The notes: generated by a model from the letters alone, not told the origin. A stretch of DNA of 64,000 nt from Platynereis dumerilii (GCA_026936325.1 JAPTHN010000002.1:8060408-8124407); one strand, 5' to 3'; positions 1 through 25,391 are shown, numbered from the stretch's first letter. Made by a program: numbers and translations.

Positions 1-659
1 CTGTTTCTGTTAATACCTAAATAATGTTTTTCTTGTACATCTTGTTTTTCTTATGTATCTTGTTTATCTGAAACATATTGGCTTCTTGTGGACACATGAG
101 ATCTGTGGTGAAAATAGAAAGGTAATTGTTGCAGCTTGAAAATGTCTATACCAATCCTCACATTATTTTTTGGGGACAGGTACATGCATATAAAGAGCTG
201 TTAATTTGGGATGATTACATAGCTGGTCTGTGGAATCTTCTTATGGAAACTAGGCAACAGATATATGAATAGAAGAGTTCTCAGCTTCTGTTATTTATAG
301 ATATCTAATAAAAACCACCCAATGCACCCACCACCTTCTTACTTAATTGGCTGTGTCTGAGAAAACCAGGCAGGGGCGTCTACGTGGCCCGACTCAGATT
401 TTAATGATACTGGGTTTAATGACCCTTTGAATAGTTTGAAAAGTTGGGGTAAGGTTGATTTTGACCAAAGAAATTTTTTAGGGGCCAAACTGCTACTCTA
501 AAAAATCGATGTTTTACATAGCTGAAAATCTTCGACAAAAACTCCCATTGGATTACATGTTAAATTTTGAAACTTTGAGGCTATGGTACGCAACGAGCAG
601 CGGCTACAAAAAAAATCTGACAATGCAATTTGGTTGTATGACTCTTTAACTTATGGAAA

Positions 660-1830
660 GTGATGTCAGACCCGTGGGTTTTTTTGTTATGGGTTGTTTT
701 AAGTGGCATTTCTAATGTAACCATGGCGACAAAATGGAAACCTATTTCTTTGACCACCAAAAAGATGAAATTGGTCTATCTCTGTCAGTAAAAATGATAG
801 AAAAACAAGTAAAGCATGGTTTCCTATATTTTAGAGTATGGGGAATTCATTTCTTAGATCAATTCTATTTTTAGAACAACCCTCGGGTGCATTTTAGGCC
901 TATAAATGCAGAAAAAGTGTGATTTTTTAACTTTTTTCACTTTTCCGGCAGTATGATGCAAATTTGGTGACCTGAACATTAGCAATTAGTAATATCACAC
1001 CACCAAAACATTTTTGTCCTTCATTTGGTGTATGCAAATTTTAAATTTATGCATATTTCTAGCAAAAAAGACCACATTCGGTCATTTTTATGCCCAATTT
1101 GCGGTAAATTTTGAAAAAAAGCCCAGAAGTTGATGTAATTAAATGATGATAGCCTGAACTACAACAAAGAGGAACTCATGCCATATTTTTCCAAATGTTG
1201 TTTCAAGAAGGAACAAAAAATGATATTTTGACCTACTTAACATTCAAGATGGCTGCCACAATGGGAATTGTCAGACCCGTGGGACAAAATGGAAATCTAT
1301 TTCTTTGACCACCAAAAAGATGAAATTGGTGTATCTCTGTCAGTAAAAATGATAGAAAAACAAGTAAAGCATGGTTTCCTGTATTTTAGAGTATGGGGAA
1401 TTCATTTCTTAGGTCAATTCTATTTTTAGAACAACCTTTGGGTGCATTTTAGGCCTATAAATATAGAAAAGGTGTGATTTTTTAACTTTTTTAACTTTTC
1501 CGGCAATATGATACAAGTTTGGTGTCCTGAGCATTAGCAATTAGGAATGTCACACCACCAAAACATTTTTGTCTTTCATTTGGTGTATGCAATTTGTTAA
1601 ATTTATGCATATTTCTTGTAAAAAAAAAGGCCAAATTCACCAATTTTATGCCCATTTTGTGGCAAATTTTGAAAAAAGCCCCGAAGTTGATGTAATTTTT
1701 AATGATGATAGCCTGAACTACAACAAAGAGGAACTGATGCCATATTTTTCTAAATGTTGTTTCAAGAAGGTACGAAAAAAGATTTTTTGACCTCCTTAAC
1801 ATTCAAGATGGCTGCCACAACTCGAATTGA
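660..1830. repeat. Tandem pair of ~0.57-kb subunits in left arm of the foldback element
   Basis: The block starting near GTCAGACCCGTGGG at about 666 and running to GATGGCTGCCACA near 1260 is repeated from about 1270 to 1818. Both copies carry the same internal landmarks (GGGGAATTCATTTCTTAG, TTTTCCGGCA, TGGTGTATGCAA) in the same order. The mirrored pair lies in the right arm, making four copies in all. Confidence 0.8.
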
Positions 1831-1942
1831 GATAAGATCACAAATTCAACAGTAACAAGAGAACGGTGAAGTGAGATTTTTAAACAGTATTTAACTTTTC
1901 CTGCCTTATATGGGAATTGTGATAACTAGAAGTCTCATAATT

Positions 1943-2803
1943 GGATCCTCAGGAGGCAAAGTGAACCGACCCTGAATTTTGGCATTTCCATGTTTCAATG
2001 GTTTTGGGCATAAAATTGTGTCCTCTATCTGATGGTTAGGTGACCTACCTTGATTTCCAATAGGAAGGCTAAAGGGGGTGAACTAACCCAATGTGGCCGA
2101 AACTCATTTTAGTCGCAAGGCAAAGTGAACCAACCCACACATCTCAAGGCAAAGTGAACCAACCCATACATTTCAAGGCAAAGTGAAGTTTTGATCATTA
2201 TTGCAGCAATTCCACTCCTCAGAATGAGGCTGTCAATTAATTTTCAACCGAAGACCTTAAGTTCCCTCCCTGGTTGGTATTAGGTCATTTTCAACCATCT
2301 GCCTGACCAGCATTGCCACGAGGATTCAGTATTACGGTTAAGAGAACCAACCCAAGCAACCATCACTTTGCGGCAAAGTGAACCAACCCATATTTTGAAC
2401 TTTCTCTGAAGAATACACTCTCCAGAGTGAGGCTAGTAAAGTGATCTGCCACCCTGAAGTTGTGATGGTCATGAAAGATCTTAAACTAAATGCAATTATT
2501 TATTTATTTGGTAATTTGACCTAAAATCATCAGCAGCATACATCAAATTATGGGTTGGTTCACTTTGCCTTGTGATGGATGTTCTCATTAAAATCGCCAT
2601 TTTCCATGTGGAAAAAATTTAGACCATCAATCTATTTTTAAAAATTGTTAATTTCAAAAGCCTCAATCAGGTTGTTGTCATTGTGAGACATGTAACTGAA
2701 ATAGCTCCAAAACCATGAGCCTTACACATATGGTCAAAACTTTTTTTGCCATTTCCCGAAATTTTGAATTTCAGGGTTGGTTCACTTTGCCTCCTGGTGA
2801 TCC
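1943..2803. mobile_element. Nested 861-bp TIR element with repeated GGCAAAGTGAACCAACCC motif
   Basis: The element interrupts the left arm of the foldback element; the intact site is seen in the right arm, which reads straight through CATAATTGTGC in reverse complement. The ends are inverted repeats sharing AGGAGGCAAAGTGAACC, starting GGATC on both sides. AATT is duplicated at 1939-1942 and 2804-2807. Inside, GGCAAAGTGAACCAACCC or close variants recur near 1957, 2120, 2150, 2180 and 2372, and in inverted form near 2553 and 2773. No coding frame was seen. Confidence 0.85.
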
Positions 2804-3051
2804 AATTGTGCAAATAACATTAAATGGAATTTTTTATCTTTTATTAGGTGTAAAAATCTGCTAAATTAATGCTAATTTTCTTGCCAAAAAAGAACAAAGT
2901 GGGCTTTTTTCAGGCATATTTTGCGACAAAGAATGTAAAGAGAAAGGAAGATAAAAGACAAAAAACAAAAACATATTTTAAAAAAAGTTAAAAAGAAACA
3001 TTCATAAAATAATTTTTACATTTAGCTTTAAAATCACATAGACTTCCTGAG

Positions 3052-3400
3052 GACTAAACATCTAAACTATTCCACACTAATGGTCCTCTAAGACCGCGTG
3101 ACCCTCTGAGACACCTTAATTTCAAATTTTGCATAATAATTTCATCATACAAGTAATAAGGGGCCAGCCCATGGATAGCTTTAAACATTAAAACAGCTGT
3201 AAAATAATCTCTACGTTGGCAAACATTAAGTACAAATAACCGTGGCAGCTCTATTTTGCATATGCTGTACCTTATCAACATTTGAATTACCAGTAAATCC
3301 CCATGCTGTAATACAATAGTCTATGATTATGTTTGGTTAAATAGTAGAACAATAAATATTAATTGGTTAACCACGAGTTTTTTCAGCTGGGATAGTTCCA
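3052..3400 (-). mobile_element. LINE reverse-transcriptase C-terminal fragment
   Basis: Translation of the minus strand gives IIIDYCITAWGFTG followed by VQHMQNRAATV. After one frameshift near 3240 it continues QRRDYFTAVLMFKAIHGLAP and ends RGPLVWNSL. These are the post-RT segments typical of CR1/Jockey-type LINEs (HxDYC, QNRAAR, FKALHGLAP). It is a short, decayed 5'-truncated copy lying in the spacer of the foldback element. Confidence 0.75.
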
Positions 3401-4427
3401 GATGTATTCCTTACAAGACAATTTCTGCTGAACTCACTCTGTCTTATTCAAAAAGTTTTTTTTTTTTTCATATAATGTCAAATCTACCATCTGTAGGCCT
3501 ATAGTCTGTGATCAAACAATTCTATTTCTCAGACAGTTCGATTTTTGTTTATTTGATGAAAACTGAGAAACTGAATGTAACATTGGTTGATGTAGCAATT
3601 AAAAACAAAGATAACTGTTTGACAGTGTTTGTTTAATTTGGCTAATAAAACGACAATTTCTTGCAATTTTTTGTACAGTGCAACGAAAAAAGTTTTTGAT
3701 GCACATATCTTCCGAAAAGCAGCTTTATCAAACAATTAAGAAAGAATTCAGGCCTATGGGAAATCACCTACAGAAATTTTCTCTGCTGATGGCCTTCTGA
3801 TTGTCAGGCTTTTCAATCTAGTCAATCTCTTATGAGTTATGACATTAGAAATAGTGAATTGTTTTGCCTGGAAAGGTTGATTGTTCAATAAATAACAGAA
3901 CTCTATGCAAGCAAACTAACATGCACATATATATATTGAAATAGACAAATGAAATGCAGGTACGGCTTACTAATGTGGCTTCCAAAATCTATGCATATTT
4001 TGCCGACACATCCTTACGGCAAAACCAACAGGTACTAAACACTTCTAGGAAGTCTTCTTGAATTTATAGCAAGTTGGGCCCCATTCTGTGCATTCCTAAT
4101 GATTTTAATTAATGTTTTTCCATCTGCCAGTGGGCAATGATTTGAGCAAAATGACCAAGGTTTTCCTTTGTCTCACGATGAGATACTTGTGATTCATAAC
4201 ACAAAATAAATTGAATGTTCAAGCTTTTTGGCTGCCATATTGGGACTTTTTAAAAGATGCTATCATGTGAAAGTTTTACAAAACATCCTGTTGCATTTTC
4301 TATACTTTAAGACAACCACGAGGCTCCCATGAATTTTTTTCAGAGTCACTGAATAATTTGTGTTCTAATCAAAATCTAAATTGGCATTTCACGACAGTCA
4401 AAACTTTTCTCTCATACTTTCATGATG

Positions 4428-4660
4428 GATGGATGATTGGCGCTTTAGGTCCCTTATTTTTGCACCTCGTAGATAATTGGGACAGGAGGATGACACAACA
4501 ATGAGGTAAATGATGATTGAAACTGCTGTCCAATATAAGTTTAGACAACACTGCAAAGCAGGTATCAAACCCTGGACCCAATGACTGGCAGCTCAGTGTG
4601 CTACTCACTGTATTTGGAACAAAATGGCATGAATGTATGCTTTGGGTTACCATCTCTTTC
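4428..4660 (-). mobile_element. tRNA-derived SINE, minus orientation
   Basis: The reverse complement contains a B-box-like GGGTTTGATACC variant after GGGTCCA, then GGACAGCAGTTTCAATCATC, and a tail with GGATGGATGATTGGCGC in + strand view. The same order of motifs occurs at 11855-12062, which makes the two copies one family. It sits in the spacer of the foldback element. Confidence 0.6.
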
Positions 4661-4914
4661 ACTACATCAACTCCCAACATTTATCAATAATTGGCGCAAA
4701 ACGTGCCTAAAAACAGCCCTCTTTGTTCTTTTTTTGCAAGAAAATTAGCATTAATGTAGCAGATTCTTACACCTAATAAAAGATCAAAAATTCCATTTAA
4801 TGTTACTTGCACAATTATGAGAGTTCCAGTTATCACAATTCCCATATAAGGCAGGAAAAGTTAAATACTGTTTAAAAATCTCACTTCACTTGTTACTGCA
4901 GAATTTGTGATCTT

Positions 4915-6095
4915 ATCTCAATTCCCATTGTGGCAGCCATCTTTAATGTTAAGTAGGTCAAAAAAACTTTTTTCATACCTTCTTGAAACAACATTTGGAA
5001 AAATATGGCATGAGTTTCACTTTGTTATAGTTCAGATTATCATCCATTTATATTATCATCCATTTAGTAACATCAACTTCTTGATTTTTTTTCAAAATTT
5101 GCCACAAAATGGGCATAAAATTGGCAAATTTGGCCTTTATTTGCAAGAAATATGCATAAATTTAACAAATTGCATACACCAAATGAAAGACAAAAATGTT
5201 TTGGTGTTGTGACATTCCTAATTGCTAATGTTCAGGACATCAAATTTGTATCATACTGCCGGAAAAGTGAAAAGAGTTAAAAAATCACACTTTTTCTATA
5301 TTTATAGGCCTAAAATGCACCCAAGTGTTGTTCTAAAATAGAATTGACCTAAGAAATGAATTCCCCATACTCTAAAATACAGGAAACCATGCTTTACTTG
5401 TTTTTCTATCATTTTTACTGACAGAGATACACCAATTTCATCTTTTTGGTGGTCAAAGAAATAGATTTCCATTTTGTCCCACGGGTCTGACAATTCCCAT
5501 TGTGGCAGCCATTTTGAATGTTAAGTATGTCAAAAAATCTTTTTTTGTTCCTTCTTGAAACAACATTTGGAAAAATATGGCATGAGTTCCTCTTTGTTGT
5601 AGTTCAGGCTATCATCATTTAATTACGTCAACTTCTGGGCTTTTTTTCAAAATTTACCACAAATTGGGCATAAAAATGACCGAATTTAGCTTTTTTTTGC
5701 TAGAAATATGCATAAATTTAACAAATTGCATACACCAAATGAAAGAAAAAAATGTTTTGGTGGTGTGATATTACTAATTGCCAATGTTCAGGTCACCAAA
5801 TTTGCATCATACTGCCGGAAAAGTGAAAAAAGTTAAAAAATCACACTTTTTCTGCATTTACAGGCCTAAAATGCGCCCAAGGGTTGTTCTAAAAATAGAA
5901 TTGACCTAAGAAATGAATTCCCCATACTCTAAAATACATGAAACCATGCTTTACTTGTTTTTCTATCATTTTTACTGACAGAGATACACCAATTTCATCT
6001 TTTTGGTGGTCAAAGAAATAGGTTTCCATTTTGTCGCCATGGTTACATTAGAAATGCCACTTAAAACAACCCATAACAAAAAAACCCACGGGTCT
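4915..6095. repeat. Inverted tandem pair of ~0.57-kb subunits in right arm
   Basis: These are reverse-complement copies of the two subunits at 660-1830, with the boundary near 5485-5500 where CCCACGGGTCTGACAATTCC occurs. The doubling is shared by both arms, so it predates or accompanied formation of the palindrome. Confidence 0.8.
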
Positions 6096-6599
6096 GACAT
6101 CACTTTCCATAAGTTAAAGAGTCATACAACCAAATTGCATTGTCAGATTTTTTTTGTAGCCGCTGCTCGTTGCGTACCATAGCCTCAAAGTTTCAAAATT
6201 TAACATGTAATCCAATGGGAGTTTTTGTCGAAGATTTTCAGCTATGTAAAACATCGATTTTTTAGAGTAGCAGTTTGGCCCCTAAAAAATTTTTTTGGTC
6301 AAAATCAACCTTACCCCAACTTTTCAAACTATTCAAAGGGTCATTAAACCCAGTATCATTAAAATCTGAGTCGGGCCACGTAGACACTATATGGGACTTC
6401 CGCCTGGTTTTCTCAGACACAGCCAATTAATTAGACTCATGGATTAGATGTGGAATCTGGCGTTCTGTATAATTACAGAGGAACCGCTCAATTTTTAGCC
6501 TGGCTCACCAGGCTAATTCAGGAGTAATGGTCTGAAAATATTGTCTGTCAACTCTACTGTTCAATAACTACAGGTTCAATATATCTGTTTTTGTGTTTT

Positions 6600-6950
6600 A
6601 TTGGTTTGTTAGGGTCGCTGGATGTATGGAAATTACTATTTTTTTCAATTTCAAAAAAATTTTTTTTTCCAAGATTTGAAAAAAAAAAAAATAATAATTT
6701 CAACCTTTCTTCAATTACACATTTTTTTTTTTTTTTTTAAAAGAGGAAATCGGGCAACTTCTGTTTTTCAAAATTTTAACATTTTTTGCTCCAAGATTTA
6801 AAATGTTTTTTCCTAAATTAAAAAAAAGAAAAAAACTGTTTTCCTAGATTAAAAAAACAATTTTTTTGTTCCAAATTTTTTTCAATTTTGCCAATATTTT
6901 CAAAGGAGGAAATTGGGCGACTTCAAGATAAAAAAAAAATTGTACACATG
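6600..6950. repeat. A/T homopolymer-rich low-complexity tract
   Basis: Runs of A and T of 8-18 bases dominate, with the phrase GGAAATCGGGCAACTTC / GGAAATTGGGCGACTTC occurring twice (near 6745 and 6905). This hints at a short decayed tandem duplication. No gene is seen here. Confidence 0.6.
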
Positions 6951-6964
6951 AATTCTTTTCGTGG

Positions 6965-7162
6965 TTATTTGGATATTATTTTGTTCATGGAACAACCACA
7001 ATAACAGCACTTCACTTGCTGCAATTCAGAACCACCTTTCTCTGCCATATCCCAAAAAGTAGACTTAACTATTTCACCAGCATTGCTACATATTTTGCCG
7101 TCATCACTGACACTTGAGCCTGGCTTTGAATCCGCGGATTCTTGTTGGGGTGCTTTCACCAT
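6965..7162 (-). pseudogene. Short open frame resembling a BED-type zinc-finger fragment
   Basis: The 65-residue frame contains STFWDMAEKGGSELQQVKCC followed by YCGCSM. This loosely recalls the BED finger pattern (aromatic W/F, then CxxC), which is common in hAT transposases and some host factors. No second histidine pair is visible. It could be a transposon relic, an isolated exon or chance. Confidence 0.2.
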
Positions 7163-7264
7163 TCACCTGTCAAATGTGCAATTGATGCAGTCTCAAGTGT
7201 AATTTAACTGGAGTCAAAAAAACTTCAGGTGTCCCTCAGATGCTCAAAAATATTTAATTAAGAA

Positions 7265-7450
7265 AGTAATGCTTCTCCTTCTTCTTCTTCCACAATTTGG
7301 CTAAGTTCGAAATAATTTCCCGCGAATGGTCGCGAATCAAGCAACTACTTCCAAGTCAGAAATTTGGACTTTTCTTTAAAAATTTCCCATTAGATCTAGA
7401 AATTTCCAGGCAATGACTTGCCCAAATTCTCTACTTTTTTCAGCCAGGAT
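7265..7450. repeat. Dispersed repeat, copy 1 (shared with 11149-11279)
   Basis: AATCAAGCAACTACTTCCA, then AGATCTAGAAATTTCCAGGCAATG-like sequence (split by small gaps), then CTACTTTTTTCAGCCA recur in the same order at 11149-11279. It lies just upstream of the first visible exon of copy 1. Confidence 0.55.
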
Positions 7451-7795
7451 GGTGTCTCCTTGCAATAGCTAGTATGAAGCACAGAGGCTTAATTAGATGA
7501 TGATAATTAACCGCGAACGCTGATGAACTTCCTTTTTCGTATGTTTATTATCCGGTCCCAACTATCCGGTTGCTATCCGGCAGTTGGTGTTGCGGATTTT
7601 CAGGTATCTGGCTATTTTCACTATCCGTGCGTCACTATATTATTCTAACTTGGGAGTTCAACCGGGAGCTAATGGGCCCAGTGAGAAAGCGGAAGAAGTT
7701 GCATGATTGGCCCGCTCAACTGACCTGTCTGTTTTGTAAATTGTGTTGTGAATTGGTATGTAATGAAATTGTGTGAATGTATTGTGTGATTTCAG

Positions 7796-20742
<12,947 letters not shown>

Positions 20743-21084
20743 TTCATCTATTTGTATTTCAGTTCATTATTAGACCTTTAATCATAAAAAAAAATTAGGG
20801 TTATTGTGATTAAGTGAATCAGGTGAAAGCTTCTGGTAAGCTGAGGTTTCACTCCTGTGAGATAAGTCCTTGTGCTGTTAATTTTTTTTAACGTAAAACT
20901 TCAGAATAGTATACTTAACAGAAACTTTTATAGTATTATGGTTATCATGTCGTATTTATGCTCAACAATTTTAACAGAATGATAACAATATATTGCATTT
21001 TAAAGTTAAAAATTGTTCGTGGAGGCAAAACTATTCTTTAGTCTGATGGATAGATGTGCCTTAGATGAAAAATAATGTTTATTC

Positions 21085-21107
21085 AATAAATGTAAATGAA
21101 TAATAAA
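21085..21107 (+). terminator. Candidate polyadenylation signals of copy 1
   Basis: AATAAA occurs at 21085-21090 and 21102-21107, about 345-365 nt after the stop codon. Another lies near 21216. Which is used cannot be told from sequence. Confidence 0.35.
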
Positions 21108-22091
21108 TTTCAAGAATACCTTAAGTTGGGAGAGCCCTAGAATCTTACAATGAGTTGTCCCTGTGTTATGAGGGCATGCCTTCTTTGGTGTTGTGTACTC
21201 ACGGTGATCTATTACCAATAAATGCTGTTCAATTTAAAACTTTGCCTACAAGGGACATATTGGAGAAATATTGTCACAGACTGATAGAAATATTGAGGGA
21301 TAATTTATCATATATATATATATACCAGTAGTACACTCCATATGTAAGATTACATTTTTTCCATGTTTTTGTATATATTCCTATTGTTTTACTATAAAAA
21401 AGGAGAATTGTTCAGTCTGAAAATGTCGAGTGATGAATGTTGTATTGGTCAGATGATAATTTTAGGTAATTCAAATCAACATTGCGTTATATAATACTGG
21501 CCTACTTATAATAATTTATTCAGTTTCAGCAAAAAATTGCTGATCTGCAATATATAAAACAGTATTTGAATAATAAGTAATAAACTTAATTCTGTAGATA
21601 CTTTATACTCATGGTGCATTTCATAGCAAAATATTCAGCATAAAACCAAGATGTCGCTCAAATCTTATTTTACCTCACGGCATCCTACAACTGTTACATG
21701 TCTTAGTTATTGTTTTAGGTAAAGGAATACATTTTTTTTTACTAGTTTATTTCACTGTTATAGAACCAAATGGATGTAAACGATGATTGGACCCGAGCCT
21801 CCATAGTGGACTGCCAACCCTTAAGTGTCTTAAAAAGTTTTGTAAATTTAGAAATCTGACATGAGGTGTTTGTTGGAAGATTTCGTTCCTCTTTGAGAAA
21901 TAATTGAATGGTTATTGAATCTATATTTAAATGGACTGTCGACTGTCCATTGGCCACCTTTTTTGCCTGCCTTAAAGCGGCCAGCCTTCTAAGCTCTCAC
22001 AGTGGTTGGCGGTTGAGTGGAGAATGTAAATGTCCTCTCAAAAGCAGCTTCGATATGGAGAGTATGATCTTCATCAAACAAACACAGCAAT

Positions 22092-22322
22092 GAGGCTCTG
22101 GATGGGGGGTTATGGGGGACAGGGAATTCAAAAGTAATCAGGCCAGGGACGGGGAATTCAAAAGTAAAATAGCCAAGGGACAAGGGGGCACAAAACCTTT
22201 TCTAGAGCTGAGGGACAGGGAATTCAAATTCAGTTAGAGAAATTGCAAAGGGACGGGGAATTCAAAAGTAAAGTGGCTAAGGGACAGAGACGCAAAAGCG
22301 GCAAAACCCCATCCACAGCCTC
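22092..22322. mobile_element. 231-bp TIR element with internal short tandem repeat
   Basis: The ends GAGGCTCTGGATGGGG and CCCCATCCACAGCCTC are inverted. AGCAAT is duplicated at 22086-22091 and 22323-22328 (the duplication could be counted as GCAA if the termini are TGAGG). The interior has about five copies of a unit containing GGGACGGGGAATTCAAAAGT. It lies downstream of copy 1. Confidence 0.7.
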
Positions 22323-22329
22323 AGCAATG

Positions 22330-24400
22330 CATTTGAAAACGAGTCTACCTGGCAGTTCCGTATTATAACCAAATATGCCTCCTTTTTGTTCTACAACAAC
22401 CATACTCTGTTAGTTCTTATCAGATTTTGTTATATCATTGTGATATGAATTATTGTTTAAATTGTTATGGCCCTTATGGGAAATAAACAGCGTATGTTAT
22501 CTACATGTTTGTTGTGAATTGAACATGAGTAAGGTGATTTCACAAGAATTGTCTCACTGGCAAGTATTTTATATATTAGTTGATTATTGTGCAAAAAGCG
22601 TCAGTTTTCACAGAGGTGGTGAAGCATGAATGTGTTTTAATATTGATAATACTTCTGAATGCACTGGAAGGTAAAAAATATGCCAAAAATCTTATTCTGG
22701 ATAAATATTTATGGCTCAGCTACCTGAAAGTTCCAGGCGTGTGACAAATTGTACTGTGCAATTCGCGATTTGCATGGATCAATTAATTGGTCCATTAAAT
22801 TCATAAGATACAATTAAATGTAGTTACATATTGGTGCTTGTTGTACAGGTTATGTCATAGCCAGTGCATCGTAAATATGGGACCAACATGTAATTAATTT
22901 TCCATTAATTACACTTGCTGATAAAATAATATCAAGTTTAGCACTATTGTATTTGGTGTAATTACTAATAATGATTTTGTTCCAAAATATATCCAGTCAG
23001 ATTTTGGAATATTGGCAAATTTTCAAAAAATGTTTTTAGCAGTTTTCATGAAAATTATGACAATCCATGCATATTTAGTAATGAATTAGCTGCATGTAAA
23101 TAATTGTTAACCCAAATATCATTTGTGACACGGTATAGTTGTCGTTGTAAGCCCAGTTTGTCATTTCTGCACGTATTAACAGTCAAGAAGACAACAGCGG
23201 CCTATTCAACATGAAACTCCCTCAAAGATTGTGTGCAATATTTCTGAATAGTCCACATCATTTGCTATGGATCCTGTGATTAATGCTACCCCTCTTATTA
23301 TTATTGTGCATGTTGATTTCATAAGCTTTTTACGTCATATTGTTACATATCACCATTAATTGGTAGTCTTTCCAGCATTGTGCTCACGTGGTGTGTGCAG
23401 TTCAGTTTCAATGTATACTTATGTGCATATTATCAATTTTAATAATATCTGTAATTAAAATATTGCCACACATGCTAAACCGTCATGTATATTTTTAACA
23501 TTGTGAATATTTAAGTAACTATTTAATGAATACTGAAGTGACAATTAAGTGCATGGTTATGTAGTTTTTGTGCGACTAAATTTTGTTCATATATTTAGAT
23601 TGCTTAATTATTTCTAAAGTTACATCAATAAATTGGTGAGTGAGTCCTCCCTGATCCTGCTTCATATATATCTCGAAATATTGTGAGGATGGATTCATCC
23701 ACAGGAAAAAATTGTTTACTGCGAACCACTCATTTGTCACTGTCATCTTTTTATTGTAAATAACTTTTAGTGAGGTGTGTTGCAATGCCTTCGTTTTGTG
23801 TATACTTTAACATTGTCATCATGTAGAAAACCCAATGTGCCTGCATTTCAGTCATGTGACTTTAGTTTGTCTGACAGTCATGTGACTTCTATCACTCAAT
23901 GGCTACTTCCAGATGGGTAATAAAGTGACGTTTGTCATTACTTAATAATATGCACGTTTGGTATTACATGTCTTCAAAATTTCTAGATCTAGTTACCGTC
24001 TCTTCAAGACTAGATTCGGGCAGCAATGAGCAGCATTGCTGAGTCTCTAGATTCTCAGTGACGACACAGGTCACTTGACCAGCTACAGCCAACGCACAGG
24101 TCACATGACCAGCTACAGCTGACACTGCAACCAGCTAAAAGAAACCCTTTGCCAAGCCACGGCCCCTCACCCACCTAGCCCTGGACCCCTGTGGGACAGG
24201 GGTCATGAATCGTCCCATTGACAAATCATGAGATTTAAAAGAGAAGGTTTGGGGAGAATGCTATTTTCTCAGTTAGTTTTACACCAAAATCAAAAACACA
24301 TTTTGAAAATAGACAACATTTGCTACTGACGGCCCCTATTTCCATTTATTCAATCTTCCTTGTATCTGGTGAGTCATCCTCTGAACTACAGAGAGAAGAT
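22330..24400. other. Intergenic stretch, no gene seen
   Basis: AT-rich unique-looking sequence with no exon-like frames. Small direct repeats of TGACCAGCTACAGC occur near 24078 and 24108. Confidence 0.5.
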
Positions 24401-24435
24401 TTCATTCTTAAGCATTGAGGAAAGGGCTATCTCTG

Positions 24436-24520
24436 ATTGGTCAGAGCTTTTACTTTTGTGATGATGTCACAAGCAGTGAAGGTGACGTAATAACAGAGCC
24501 ATAGTGACGTCACAGTGGTG
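24436..24520. promoter_or_regulatory. Cluster of CCAAT-like and CRE-like motifs
   Basis: An inverted CCAAT box in CTGATTGGTCAG is followed within 85 bp by TGATGTCAC, GTGACGTAA and GTGACGTCAC, the last containing a full cAMP-response palindrome. No gene start is recognised next to it, so promoter or enhancer activity is only a possibility. Confidence 0.3.
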
Positions 24521-24849
24521 ACAACACAGATCTGAATGAGTGTGATGGCTGAATCTTCCCATTTTTCTTGGACTGCTCTGTCTTTTTTAGTAATTTTCTC
24601 CCACTTAACAATGTGAGAACGCGTTCAAAAATAGTGCCGTCAGTAGAGTAGTATGTCAGGCAAATGAAAATCCAAGTTTTCTAAACATTGGCGCATTAGG
24701 TTTGTTGCCATCTTACTTCTTCCAACATAGTGTCAAAATCTCAAGATTTTGCATGGGAAGACCCATGACCCAATATTGACCCATGCTACCGCATGGGTCC
24801 CAGGGCTATCACCCACCAGATCCGAGAGTCCCTCTGGCATTGCATGTCA

Positions 24850-24954
24850 TCGTCGAACTCGGAGAGGAGTCCCCGCGGAGGAGTCGTAGAGTCTGATCTA
24901 GTTGTAATAATCCCTAGACATAGCCAGTGTGGGGTTTGAACCCACAATTATTCA
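24850..24954 (-). mobile_element. SINE, 3' part (split by the 24955-32140 element)
   Basis: The reverse complement carries the B box GGGTTCAAACCCC after AATTGT. The missing front part, with the A box, is at 32141-32195. The outer limit of the body near 24850 is approximate. Confidence 0.6.
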
Positions 24955-24959
24955 TTTTA

Positions 24960-25391
24960 TTTTTGCAGAACAAACAAGGAGATATAGGTATATGGGATTA
25001 TTAATTTGTTTTATTAAATTATATTAATAGTCAGTGATTAGACACGTGTAGGCATAGAGCCTTTACAAAAATATGATGATTTACATATTTATGGAGATAT
25101 AAGAAGTGTTACCCTGAAATAAATAGAGACAAGTAAACAATATAAAAGAGTAATTAAGGAGCGCTACCTAAAGAGTAGGAGGCTTTACAAAGTCTGTATG
25201 ATAGATTAAAGACATGTAAAAAGTTACATAAATGGAAAGCGCTGGCCTGAAATAAATAGGCACAAACAAGTAAACGAATAATAAGTGCAATATGACAGGG
25301 TTAAAGGAAGGATGGTGTGGTAACTCCAAGTACAAAACTCATAGAGAGGAATTTGAGTGAATTTGTGGGGATAGCCTCATGGAGTGGCAAA
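24960..25391 (+). repeat. Direct repeat R1, first copy
   Basis: It starts TTTTTGCAGAACAAACAAGG and matches 25631-26062 without indels and with about two substitutions. It forms the left end of the short copy of the composite element. Confidence 0.9.

Larger units (their letters stand above)
349..6424. mobile_element. Large foldback (palindromic) non-autonomous DNA element
   Basis: The left arm (349 to about 2931, less the nested 861-bp insertion) and the right arm (about 4694-6424) are inverted copies of each other, each about 1.72 kb and almost colinear. The ends read GGCTGTGTCTGAGAAAACCA inward from both sides. AATT stands directly outside each end (345-348 and 6425-6428) and is the likely target duplication. 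The 1.76-kb spacer holds a LINE fragment and a SINE, so the element has been hit by others. No transposase frame is visible, so it would need enzymes supplied elsewhere. The family is not recognised. The arms differ by scattered substitutions and a short indel near the outer end (around 376-381 versus 6386-6400). Confidence 0.8.

Noticed and set aside
1491-5493. Open frames of up to about 100 residues in the foldback element
   Set aside because: They are AT-rich, recur in each subunit in different frames and lack any domain; not a transposase.
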